A DNA stretch of 64,000 nucleotides, taken from Bosea sp. F3-2. GTDB taxonomy: Bacteria; Pseudomonadota; Alphaproteobacteria; Rhizobiales; Beijerinckiaceae. How positions within the stretch are numbered: position 1 is the first letter of the stretch; every line of letters starts with the position of its first letter. Below, in pieces: positions 35,176-43,129 of this stretch. Position numbers and translations under genes: made by a program. The stretch is from contig NZ_CP042331.1 of the NCBI RefSeq assembly GCF_008253865.1, positions 3,320,001 through 3,384,000 on the forward strand. Reading direction: 5' to 3'. Under the pieces are notes generated by a model that was given only the letters and a program-made list of their open reading frames with translations, was not told where the DNA came from and searched no databases.

Positions 35176-35646
35176 TTGGTTTTGAAGTCCCCACCGCCAT
35201 CCGCCCCGACGCGCGACGCTCAGATCCTCGCGTTGGGGGAAGTCCTTAACGCGTTGGTCCGTCAGTCTCGCGCAGTCACCGCTCACGCGGCGGCGACCTT
35301 TCACCCCGAGCTCCAGCCTGCCGCTTTCCATATCGCCTCGTGGCTTGGAGCGTTTGGCCCGGCCAAGCCCAGCGTGATCGCCGAGGCTATCGGCATGGAC
35401 CGCAGCGCAACGAGCCGGCTGACACGGGACCTGGCGCGAATGCACATGGTCCAGACACAAACCGACCCGATCGATGGGCGCGGTGTCTTAGTTTGCTTGA
35501 CCTTGGAGGGCCGGCAGCGGTTGGATTCGGCGATGGCAGAGAAAGCCACCGCGCTTAGGGATCGTCTCTCCGATTGGGAGGATGGTGATCTCGTGCGGTT
35601 AACCGCGCTGCTTCGACGGCTCGTTGCCGGCACGGAGACAGGATAG
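35176..35646 (+). CDS. MarR family transcriptional regulator
   Basis: The TTG at 35176 is preceded by AGGAGG at 5 bases, so it is preferred over the in-frame TTG at 35137, which has no ribosome site. The 156-residue protein has the MarR winged helix: PSVIAEAIGMDRSATSRLTR as helix-turn-helix and TDPIDGRGVLVCLTLEGRQR as wing. Dimerisation helices lie at both ends. MarR proteins usually repress and are released by phenolic or oxidising ligands. The divergent SDR is the probable target, and the gene is probably autoregulated through the TATTTGTCAAATA palindrome. Confidence 0.88.
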   Translation: MVLKSPPPSAPTRDAQILALGEVLNALVRQSRAVTAHAAATFHPELQPAAFHIASWLGAFGPAKPSVIAEAIGMDRSATSRLTRDLARMHMVQTQTDPIDGRGVLVCLTLEGRQRLDSAMAEKATALRDRLSDWEDGDLVRLTALLRRLVAGTETG

Positions 35647-35746
35647 GCACCGACAAAGTCCACTTTTGGGCGTCATGCCAACTTCGTATCTCGACCCTTC
35701 TGCGACCTTCGGAACGTCTGCTCAGAGGCGAGATCCCGGCGACCTT

Positions 35747-36409
35747 TCAGGAGCCGGTGGATGCCGGGCGAGGCGGGCACGCGTCACCGAAATTCTCGGC
35801 CGTACCGAGGAGGCGGAAACCCTTCCGAGCCAGATACTTACTGAGGTCTCGGTGGTCTTTGCTACCTAATGCCGGACTTGTCGGCGCACCTTGTGGCAAA
35901 TGCCCGTTGTAGCAGCAAATCCGAGCCACAATTTCGGAAACGCGACGACCGACGCCAAGTGCTTGCAACACGCCCCTAATCCGGTTTTCCGAGATCGAGG
36001 GGAAGAAGTCTTTTAGATCAAGATTGACTACGTGGCGTCGGTTCAGATGCGCCTCGGCATTCGACTTGACCGAACGGTCGGATACGAAGCCATGGACGGG
36101 ATTCCGAACACGATAGAGTTGCTCGAGAAGCGGCGCCAATTTCCGTTGCAGCATTTTCAGACGAATGTCAGGAGCCGTGATGCGTCGTTGCTTTCCGGAG
36201 CCCTTGGAGATCGAAAACTCCTTGTACATCGCCGATCGGTACCACCAGATCTTCTTCAGTTCCTTGGGCGAAACTCCCAGATACGCCAGCAAAGCAGCTT
36301 CGCTAGTAAACTCAGCCGGTATGGCGATCGGGATGTGTTTGCCAAAGATCGAAGCAGGCGATGGCAACGGGGTCTTCCTTCCAATCACGCCAGGCGCACA
36401 TCGGATCAT
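35747..36409 (-). pseudogene. Degenerate retron-type reverse transcriptase
   Basis: The frame shows the first half of a retron-type RT. There is an N-terminal SPKELKKIWWYRSAMYKEFS, then KQRRITAPDIRLKMLQRKLA (RT1 region) and VRNPVHGFVSDRSVKSNAEAH with the NAxxH motif seen in retron RTs. VVNLDLKDFFPSISENRIRG (RT3, first catalytic aspartate) and HLPQGAPTSPAL (RT4) follow. Where the YADD box should come, about 25 residues later, the frame reads GTAEN. A one-base shift would give R-Y-A-E-N, so the box is mutated or frameshifted, and the protein stops about 15 residues on. Thumb and specificity regions are absent. The frame is open further upstream to 36502 but the start is unclear. No effector gene is adjacent. 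Confidence 0.72.
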
Positions 36410-36733
36410 TCGGCGCGCATGATATGTAGAGACTTTTGCTCGTAGGCCGCAGTTACACAGCCCGTATGCGAAGGAAGACCCCGTCGAGAGTGTGGATATC
36501 AAAACGGCTCGTGCAGTTCTAGTCCGGGCGGCCTCCTAAACGGGGCCAAGCCGCCTCCGGTTCTATGCTCCACAGAGTGGCCGCCGACCGAGCATTGGGA
36601 GCAGAATCTGTATCGTCCGACAATCGCTTGTGACTGGATATTGCTAGAGGCTGAAAAGCAAACGCCGACAAGTCGATCCATTAGCCAGATTGCCCAAGAG
36701 CGGACTTCCTCAGAGTCTGCTCCGGGTGGAGGC

Positions 36734-37947
36734 TGTGTGGAAACGGCGTTCTGCGTGAAGTTTGGTGAGGCGCCGGCAGTCTTGAGGGTCAGGCTGTCAT
36801 CGCTTTCGTCAACGCCGGAGCGCCGAGGATGGCGATGACCCGCTTGAGATTATGGGCCAGGACATGGAGGCTGATCTCGGTTCCGACATTCGGCAGTCGG
36901 CGGGTGAGGAAGTGACTTCGGCCCATCCAGTCCTTGATGGTGCCGAAGACGTGCTCGACCGTGCGTCTTCGGATCCGCATGGCGTCGGGCATATGGTCGA
37001 GCCGGTGCTGCATGGCTTCGATCACCGCCTCATGCTCCCAGCGCTTGATGCGGCGCTGCTTGCCGGTGGTGCATTGGTCCTTGACGCGGCAGGCGCCGCA
37101 GCCGTCAGCCCAGTAGGTGTGGAGCGTCATCTCCTTCTCGACCGACGAGAAGCGCCATGTGAGCGTCTCGCCGGCAGGACATCGATAGGTGTCGCTCGCA
37201 GTATCGTAGGTGAAGTCCTGCTTGCCCCAGCGTCCGTCGGCCTTGGCCCCTGATGTCAGGGGCTTGGGGACGATGGCGTTGATGCCGATCTCGTCGCAGG
37301 CCAGCACCTCCGCGCCCGCGAAGTAGCCACGATCGGCCAGCACGGTCAGCGCCTCGGTTGCCGCGGCGTCTTTCGCCTGGCGTCCCATATTCGCCAGTTG
37401 GCTTCGGTCGTGGCCGACATTGGTGACCTCGTGAGCCACGATCAGATGATGTTTGGCGTCGACCGCCGCTTGAACGTTATAGCCGACGAGGCCGGTGCCC
37501 TTGCCGTTGGTGGCCATGGCGCGGGCGTCGGGGTCGGTCAGCGAGATTTGACGATCGGGCGCCACCGCGACGACGCGGTCCATCGCCTGAAGCTCCCGCA
37601 TCTGCTGGCGCAGGCGATCGAGCCGCTCCTTGAGGCGGACGGTGCGCATCTGCGCCAGCTCATCCTCCTGCCGATCGACCGTATCGAGCATCGACAGATA
37701 GCGCGCGACGTCGCAGCATGGTATCCAGGCCGCCCCGTCGCGGCCGGGCCGGCAAAGCCCATCGTCGCCAGATCGAGTTCGTCGATGAAGACATCCACCA
37801 CCCGGACCGGATTGTCTTCGCTGACGCAATCCTCAAGGCAGTCGGGCAGGAGTTGCCTCTGCTGCCGGTTCTCGCCTTCGATGTAGCGCGCCATGCAAGC
37901 CCTCGGATCGCTCCAGAAAGCCTACCAGATCAGCCCGTTTACACACA
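36734..37947 (-). mobile_element. IS1182-type insertion sequence with internal deletion
   Basis: The ends carry imperfect inverted repeats, TGTGTGGAAACGGC at 36734-36747 and GCCCGTTTACACACA at 37933-37947. The element is about 1.2 kb, whereas IS1182 copies are normally about 1.6-1.7 kb. The missing part is inside the transposase gene. This copy cannot move on its own. Confidence 0.65.
36789..37894 (-). pseudogene. IS1182-family transposase, internal deletion and frame change
   Basis: The N-terminus is intact in one frame (MARYIEGENRQQRQLLPDCL ... VFIDELDLATMGF, then TGRPGYHAA). It then changes frame at about 37715 into VARYLSMLDTVDRQEDEL. The roughly 130 residues that normally lie between, with the first catalytic aspartate (VAIDGSKF region), are gone. 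The rest is well preserved: DPDARAMATNGKGTGLVGYN, VLADRGYFAGAEVLACDE, and the C-terminal RTVEHVFGTIKDWMGRSHFL. The good preservation of the remainder argues for a recent deletion. Confidence 0.8.
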
Positions 37948-38077
37948 TGGGGTAATCGCGGGAGCGCGGCGCCTCCGGGCCTCTACTGGCCGTTCGAATG
38001 GGTGGTTGTTCCCCGATAAGATGAACGAACGGGCTCTCGACTTGCGGCCGGGCCCAAGCATCGAATGGAGAACAACC
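37948..38077 (+). ncRNA. Possible IS110 left-end non-coding (bridge) RNA region
   Basis: IS110-group elements are known to encode a structured bridge RNA in a non-coding end next to the recombinase gene. The 130 bases before the IS110 start are non-coding and contain short inversions such as CGTTCG/CGAACG (GCCGTTCGAATGG with ATGAACGAACGGG). I cannot fix the boundaries or fold. The longer non-coding 3' side is the alternative location if the element belongs to the IS1111 group. Confidence 0.25.
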
Positions 38078-39094
38078 ATGGGCGAGTATATCGGTCTCGA
38101 CGTATCGTTGAAAGAGACGGCAGTATCCGTGCGGCGGGCAGGCAAGCGGATTTGGCGCGGCAAGTGCCCGTCGGATCCGAGACTTCTCGCTGAGGTGATC
38201 CGTCAGCGGGCGCCCGAAGTTGAGCGGGTCGTATTCGAGACCGGTCCGTTGTCGGTGTGGTTTTACCATGCGCTGACGGCAGAAGGCCTTCCGGCGATCT
38301 GCATCGACGCGCGGCATGCCAAGGCGGCGCTCGACATGGCTCCAAACAAAACAGATGCGAACGATGCCGACGGCCTGGCGCATCTGGCCGAGGTCGGCTT
38401 CTTTCGCGAGGTCCGGGTGAAGGGCTATGACAGCATGCTGATGCGGACCTTGGTCGCAGCGCGCACCAAGCTGGTCCGGATCAGCACCGAGCTCTCAAAC
38501 CAGATCCGTGGTCTGATGAAGACATTCGGGCTGCTGGTCCCATCAAGCAAGGGCGGCAAGTTCGAGGAGCATGTTCGGCGGCTGCTCGCCGGCAAGGAGG
38601 AGCTTGCGCGCGTCATCCTCCCGATTCTGGAAGCGTGGCGCGGCCTACGCCTGCGGGCAGCCGAGCTCGGGCGCCAGCTCCTGAGCGCCGCACGACAAAG
38701 CCAGGCCTGTCAGCTTCTCATGTCGATCCCCGGGGTGGGCGCGGTCACGGCAACCTCCTTCGCCACCGCCATCGAAGATCCGGCCAACTTCTCCAAATCC
38801 CGCTCCGTGGGAGCATGGCTTGGCCTGACGACCCGGCGCTACCAATCCGGAGAGGTCGATTATGACGGCCACATCTCGAGGCGCGGCGATGCCCATATCC
38901 GAGGCCTGCTCTACGAGGCCGCAACCGTCATCCTGACGCGGGCGCAGGCTGATAGCGCCCTACGTAGCTGGGGCTTGAAGCTGCGTGAAAAGCTGGGCTT
39001 CAAGCGCGCGGCCGTCGCAGTCGCGCGCAAGCTGGCCGTGATCATGCACGCCATGTTGAAGTCCGGCGAGCCATTCAACCGAACCGCCGCCTGA
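38078..39094 (+). CDS. IS110-family transposase (DEDD recombinase)
   Basis: The ATG at 38078 follows GGAG and starts MGEYIGLDVSLKETAVSV, the N-terminal RuvC-like domain with its first aspartate. The glutamate is in VVFETGPLSVWFY and the paired aspartates are in NKTDANDADGLAHLAEVGFF. A coiled segment follows, then the Tnp20 domain with LLMSIPGVGAVTATSFATAI, GAWLGLTTRRYQSGEVDYDG and SRRGDAHIRGLLYEAATVIL. At 338 residues it is full length with no internal break, so it may be active. The frame is open 120 codons upstream, across the IS1182 copy, but that part has no family match. Confidence 0.92.
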   Translation: MGEYIGLDVSLKETAVSVRRAGKRIWRGKCPSDPRLLAEVIRQRAPEVERVVFETGPLSVWFYHALTAEGLPAICIDARHAKAALDMAPNKTDANDADGLAHLAEVGFFREVRVKGYDSMLMRTLVAARTKLVRISTELSNQIRGLMKTFGLLVPSSKGGKFEEHVRRLLAGKEELARVILPILEAWRGLRLRAAELGRQLLSAARQSQACQLLMSIPGVGAVTATSFATAIEDPANFSKSRSVGAWLGLTTRRYQSGEVDYDGHISRRGDAHIRGLLYEAATVILTRAQADSALRSWGLKLREKLGFKRAAVAVARKLAVIMHAMLKSGEPFNRTAA

Positions 39095-39510
39095 CGCGTC
39101 CAGGCTCGTTTGCGCCAATCCTGAAGGCGCTCTGAGACGTCCCGGCCGGGACGTAGGCCGAACCATTCCGCCGAGGCTGTTGCAGTGTCGAGCCATGCTC
39201 GCCGCCTGCGCTCCACACATTGGAAGGTTCGCCCCGCGAAGCCCCATCATGCGGCGACTTCATGTCGACCGCGAAGACGACCGTGCTCCCGGCAAGCGAC
39301 ATCCCAGTCCGCAAAAAAGGCTTGATCTTCGAGCTGCGATTAGACGACAGCCTCGGTCGGAAGCGGAAGTTGGGCCCGTCCTCCCAGATGGGCCGGACCG
39401 CGCCAATATAAGACTCTGGCCCCTTGCCCAGAAGCGGACGCTGGCCCTTGCAAACCTGCCTTCTGCTCCCCGCACGTTGACCGAGTAATCTGGCGACCGA
39501 TTATCGGTTA
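39095..39510. other. About 415 bp without a recognisable gene
   Basis: The stretch should contain the right end of the IS110 element and then unique DNA. Small frames show no family signature. At 39496-39508 there is a palindrome, ACCGATTATCGGT, just before the composite promoter described next. Confidence 0.45.
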
Positions 39511-39556
39511 ATGATATGATTTCGATATCATCAGGCGCAGCGCAATATATTGGACC
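39511..39556 (+). promoter_or_regulatory. Composite promoter/operator module, copy 1 (alpha/beta-hydrolase lipoprotein)
   Basis: Reading toward the gene at 39666, the dyad ATGATAT-N7-ATATCAT (39511-39531) is followed 11 bases later by CAATATATTGGACC (39543-39556). The second block contains a perfect 10-bp palindrome and a TATATT that could be a -10 box. Three more copies with the same order and orientation precede other genes of this block (41635-41590, 48517-48473 and 51707-51662, reading on the minus strand). Confidence 0.65.
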
Positions 39557-39665
39557 GGGAGGGGGTTTTCAGCGAGCGTTCTTGCCACCCCGAATGACCG
39601 TCAATCTCCGCGCCGTTCGAGACGGTTGCGTTGTCGGATCGGTTAAACCAGGCAAGTGAACACTC

Positions 39666-40838
39666 ATGACTAAAGCTTCAAGCGCGATGAGAAGCCGTCG
39701 CGTGCTGCGCCGACCGAGGCTTCTCATCGCCGCTCTTCCACTCTGCCTAGGTTTGATGGGATGTGCAGGCCTGCCCAAGGGCGTCCTGACCCCGGTCGAG
39801 GTAACAGTTCCACGTACCTCGCGGGTCAGCCTTCTCGTCGCGACCACGCGGGCGCCAAGCTCGGATCGGGGGATTCTCTTTTCCGGGGAGCGTGGGGACG
39901 CGTTGCAGTCGACCGAACTCACGGTCTCGATTCCCCCGCCGGAGAACCGGCAGGTCGGGCAAGTGCAATGGCCGAAGCAATTGCCACCAAACCCTGTGAC
40001 GGACTTCGCGACGACAAAGGTCAGGGACTTGTCCAGTCCCAGCGAAATCCGTGGATGGGTGAAGCAGAATCTGCCGCGCAGCCGCCGCGTCCTGATCTTC
40101 GTGCACGGGTTCAACAATCGCTACGAGGACGCGGTGTATCGTTTCGCCCAGATTGTGCACGATTCCCGCACTGACGTCGCGCCGATCCTGTTCACCTGGC
40201 CGTCTCGGGGCAATGTCCTCGACTATGCTTATGACCGGGAAAGCACGAACTATTCCCGGACGCAGCTTGAGGAGGTTTTGCGGCAAGCCGCTCGGGATCC
40301 CCTGGTCGGCGAAGTTACGATCATGGCCCATTCGATGGGAAGCTGGCTTGTTGTCGAGGCCCTGCGCCAAATGGCGATCCGCGACGGCCGTGTGGCGCCG
40401 ACGATCAGGAGCGTCATTCTCGCGTCGCCGGATATCGATGTTCAGGTTTTCCGCAAGCAGTGGCTGGAACTCGGAACGCATCGTCCACAGCTCACGCTGT
40501 TCGTATCACAGGACGATAAGGCCCTCGATGTGTCGCGCCTCATCGGCGGTGCTGTCGACCGGCTCGGCCAGATCAATCCGGCTGCCGAGCCGTATCGGTC
40601 CGAGCTGGAAAAGGCCGGCGTGACTGTCCTGGACCTGACGGCCCTCAAGGGCGGTGATCCGCTCAATCACGGCAAGTTCGCGGAGCGCCCCGAGGTCGTC
40701 CGGTTGCTCGGCGAGCGGCTCGTTGCCGGGCAGGTGATCGCTGACGGCAAGAACGGCAGTGTCAACCCGCTCGGGACCGTCGCGGCAGGGGCGGCACAAA
40801 CGGTGGAAGGTGCCGCGAGCCTCATCCGGTTCCGCTGA
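39666..40838 (+). CDS. Alpha/beta-hydrolase lipoprotein (DUF900 type)
   Basis: The 390-residue protein begins with a positively charged leader and a lipobox (LCLGLMGCAG), so it is probably an outer-membrane or periplasm-facing lipoprotein. The alpha/beta-hydrolase core has VLIFVHGFNNRYEDAVYRFA and then the nucleophile elbow TIMAHSMGSWLVVEALRQMA (HSMGS). DUF900 proteins resemble esterases. The acid residue is probably in ILASPDIDVQVFRKQ and the histidine in DPLNHGKFAERPEV. Substrate unknown. It is preceded by the first copy of the composite promoter, 110 bp upstream, and is the only gene of that unit. Confidence 0.85.
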   Translation: MTKASSAMRSRRVLRRPRLLIAALPLCLGLMGCAGLPKGVLTPVEVTVPRTSRVSLLVATTRAPSSDRGILFSGERGDALQSTELTVSIPPPENRQVGQVQWPKQLPPNPVTDFATTKVRDLSSPSEIRGWVKQNLPRSRRVLIFVHGFNNRYEDAVYRFAQIVHDSRTDVAPILFTWPSRGNVLDYAYDRESTNYSRTQLEEVLRQAARDPLVGEVTIMAHSMGSWLVVEALRQMAIRDGRVAPTIRSVILASPDIDVQVFRKQWLELGTHRPQLTLFVSQDDKALDVSRLIGGAVDRLGQINPAAEPYRSELEKAGVTVLDLTALKGGDPLNHGKFAERPEVVRLLGERLVAGQVIADGKNGSVNPLGTVAAGAAQTVEGAASLIRFR

Positions 40839-40974
40839 CGGCTTTCTCTCCTTCGGAGCTGGACCGGCTAAGCCCAGCCCGTCCTTCCACGGGCGCTGGC
40901 GCCCCATCCCAGGACCTACCACGTCTCGGCCAAGCAGATGCTGCCGATAGAGCTTTACCTGCTCGCGGTCCGAT

Positions 40975-41582
40975 TTACGCAGCCGCCGCCTGCGCCGTGC
41001 TCGTCTGAGCCTTGGCGGGCCGCAAGATCTGTAGAGCCGTGGTCCATTTGTGCAGCTCCTGAAGCATGCCCGTGGCGCCTTCCACTGTCTGCTCGTCAGG
41101 GAGGAATATGCCGTCGTCGCTGATGTGCTGCGAGACGAAGGGAACCGGGATCGCCTGCGGCAAGGCGTGCACGTTGACGTTGCCGAGCAACTGGCGGAGC
41201 ACCTGGGAGGATCGCAGGCCGCCCGACACTCCGCCGTAGCTCACCACGCCGGCGGGCTTGTATCCCCATTCGCGCATGATGATCTGGACAGCGTTCAGCA
41301 GCGCGGCGGGTGGGAAGTAGTCGTATTCCGGCGTGACAAAGATGTAAGCGTCGGCCGAGTCGACGCTCACGCTCCATCGCTTGGTTGCGTCGTTCACATG
41401 TCGCTGAGCTGCTGGATGGGCCGGCTCGTCGAGCAACGGCAGCTTAAATTCGGCAAGGAGACCGATGACCCGACGGGACAGGCTTTCGCCGCTAGTTCTG
41501 CGGCATTCTGGTGGACCGAGATTGTGTTGGAGGTCATTGCGTCAGTCGCTTGTGGAGGTATTTCTGCCGGCCCCCCCGACAT
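40975..41582 (-). pseudogene. NAD(P)H-dependent FMN reductase, frameshifted
   Basis: The frame ending at 40975 carries the flavodoxin-like core of the NADPH-dependent FMN reductase family: LAEFKLPLLDEPAHPAAQRH, YIFVTPEYDYFPPAALLNAV, and WGYKPAGVVSYGGVSGGLRS. The N-terminal beta-strand and phosphate-binding loop are absent in this frame, and no ATG precedes the core. A second frame (41582 to 41394) supplies a plausible helix, HQNAAELAAKACPVG, before a shift near 41450-41470. The expected GSTR loop is still not seen. The gene is probably inactive. It has its own composite promoter only 8 bp upstream, which suggests a deletion that removed the original start region. Confidence 0.65.
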
Positions 41583-41589
41583 GACGGCA

Positions 41590-41635
41590 GTTCAATATAT
41601 TGTTTTCGGCCTTATGATTTGAAAAATAATATCAA
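41590..41635 (-). promoter_or_regulatory. Composite promoter/operator module, copy 2 (FMN reductase)
   Basis: Read on the minus strand, TTGATATTATTTTTCAA is followed 16 bases later by CAATATATTGAAC. The spacing and the TATATT match copies 1, 3 and 4. The last part has two changes from the GGACC seen in the other copies. Confidence 0.65.
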
Positions 41636-41667
41636 GGCGCACGGATTCATCGCCGTGAACCGGCGCT

Positions 41668-42162
41668 TCATTCGCCGCGTTTGACCCGCAGCCATTCCCG
41701 CTTGAGGATCGCTTGCGCGGCCTGGGTGATGTCGAGGCTGATGACCTCGATGCGGTCCTCGATGTCCAGCTCCGGGGGCGGTACGCGAAGTCGGTCGACC
41801 CCCTCCCTCATCAGGGCATTGAGATGCTGGTGGTCGGGCTCCAGCGGGTTGAGCATGAGTTCGATCTTGGACACCGTCCGCAGCAGGTTCTCCACGCGCT
41901 TGAACAGCTCCGGATCCCGGGCGATGACGATGCTGGTCGGTTCCTCCACGGTCTGGCGAATCGCCGCCACAGTCAGGAACTGCGAATTGAGGCTCGCCAC
42001 CAGGTCGCGCATTGTCTCGATCCATTTCTGGCGGTTGAGCGAAAGCACGTCCGCCTTGAACTGGAATTTGGCGATCCGCGTATTGACGAACGGGCCGGCG
42101 ATCGACGCGATCATCGCGGTGCAGGCTGTGACGAGGGTGATCCACTGTGGATTGATGTCCAT
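41668..42162 (-). CDS. Hypothetical protein with N-terminal membrane helix
   Basis: The 164-residue product starts MDINPQWITLVTACTAMIAS, a single hydrophobic helix, followed by a mostly helical cytoplasmic part. Segments such as FQFKADVLSLNRQKWIETMR and LNPLEPDHQHLNALMREGVD are amphipathic and suggest coiled packing. I do not recognise a named family. Similar small membrane-anchored proteins often appear beside stress genes, but no function can be given. It lies between the broken FMN reductase and the TetR gene and has no composite promoter of its own. Confidence 0.6.
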   Translation of the reverse strand: MDINPQWITLVTACTAMIASIAGPFVNTRIAKFQFKADVLSLNRQKWIETMRDLVASLNSQFLTVAAIRQTVEEPTSIVIARDPELFKRVENLLRTVSKIELMLNPLEPDHQHLNALMREGVDRLRVPPPELDIEDRIEVISLDITQAAQAILKREWLRVKRGE

Positions 42163-42295
42163 GATCTTTGTCCGGGAGTTATGCCTTCACGCATCTGTTC
42201 GGTGGGATTTTAGCCGTCCGGCCAATGGAGGAATGCGAAACAGGCGGTGCAGCACGTGCTCGACAGCGCAGTGATGAGCGAAAGCTATCTCGACC

Positions 42296-42988
42296 TCATA
42301 CTTGCCTGTCGTCGGGGGTGGTGGGGCCGTTGCTCCCGCCATGGTGAGCGTTGTCCCGCCGCCGAACGGCGGCGTTTCGAAGGATGTCCTCGACCACAGC
42401 CGTGCACTCCGCTTCCGTCAGGAAGGACAGGCCGGGCACCAGAACACGCTCGGTCACGTGCGCCAGGCATCGCCGCGCGAACTCCTCCGCCGCGGCACGG
42501 CTATCGTCGATCCGAACGTCACAGGCCGTGGCGCGGACGTCGAGATAGGCCGCGATCTTCTCGACGGTTGGGCCCAGGCTGTTCCGCCGGAACTCCTCTC
42601 CAAGCTGCGGAAAGCGGCTAAGCGCTCCGATGATCAGGCGCAGGGTGATGAGGGTCGTCGGATTGTTCAAGGTTTCGAGGATCGCGATCCTCAAATGGCG
42701 CAAGGCGGACGCTGGGTCAGGGTCCTCCGGATCGATGGAGGGCAGCGCGCCCGCGATCCTTTCCGCTTCCCCGGTGATCAGCGCGCCGAACAGCGCATCC
42801 TTGCTGTCGAAATAGCGGTAGATCGAAGCTTTTGAGACGCCAGAGTGAGCGGTGATCTGGTCGATGCTGGTGCCCACAAAGCCGTTACTGAGAAAGACTT
42901 GGCGCGCGCCGTCCAGGATCTGGCTTTTCGTGAGCGTGCTTCTGAGATCAAGCTGGCGTTCACCGTCCGGCTGATTGTCGCCGCGCAT
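42296..42988 (-). CDS. TetR/AcrR family regulator of the RND efflux operon
   Basis: The ATG at 42988 follows AAAGGACG; the 28 codons upstream have no family match. The 230-residue protein has an N-terminal TetR DNA-binding domain: KSQILDGARQVFLSNGFVGT, then SIDQITAHSGVSKASIYRYF with helix 3 at GVSKASIYRYF. The C-terminal ligand domain resembles the AefR/TetR_C_7-type group. It lies 141 bp after the RND gene on the same strand, with a strong hairpin between. It could be read at reduced level from the efflux promoter or have a promoter of its own. It is one of two candidate proteins to bind the composite elements; the LysR at 51778 is the other. Confidence 0.88.
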   Translation of the reverse strand: MRGDNQPDGERQLDLRSTLTKSQILDGARQVFLSNGFVGTSIDQITAHSGVSKASIYRYFDSKDALFGALITGEAERIAGALPSIDPEDPDPASALRHLRIAILETLNNPTTLITLRLIIGALSRFPQLGEEFRRNSLGPTVEKIAAYLDVRATACDVRIDDSRAAAEEFARRCLAHVTERVLVPGLSFLTEAECTAVVEDILRNAAVRRRDNAHHGGSNGPTTPDDRQV

Positions 42989-43024
42989 GGGATTTCGTCC
43001 TTTTTGGTAGGCTGTAGGATGTGA

Positions 43025-43060
43025 CCCCGGCCGCATGCAGTAGTTTGCACGCGGCCGGGG
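43025..43060 (-). other. Strong hairpin between the RND gene and tetR
   Basis: The 10-bp arms CCCCGGCCGC (43025-43034) and GCGGCCGGGG (43051-43060) form a GC-only stem with a 16-nt loop. No T-run follows on the minus strand, so it is not a classical terminator. It may protect the upstream message or reduce read-through into tetR. Confidence 0.6.
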
Positions 43061-43129
43061 CCGTATTGGCATTCAAGACCCGAGGGGGCGTGGCTCCGGT
43101 CCTGAACACCAAACAGGTAGCGTGATGGC

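Noticed and set aside
35747..36502. An intact, functional retron
   Set aside because: The YADD catalytic box and the thumb region are missing, and no effector gene is adjacent.
37718..38077. N-terminal extension of the IS110 transposase
   Set aside because: It crosses the IS1182 copy and its terminal repeat, while the family starts at MGEYIGLD with a ribosome site before it.
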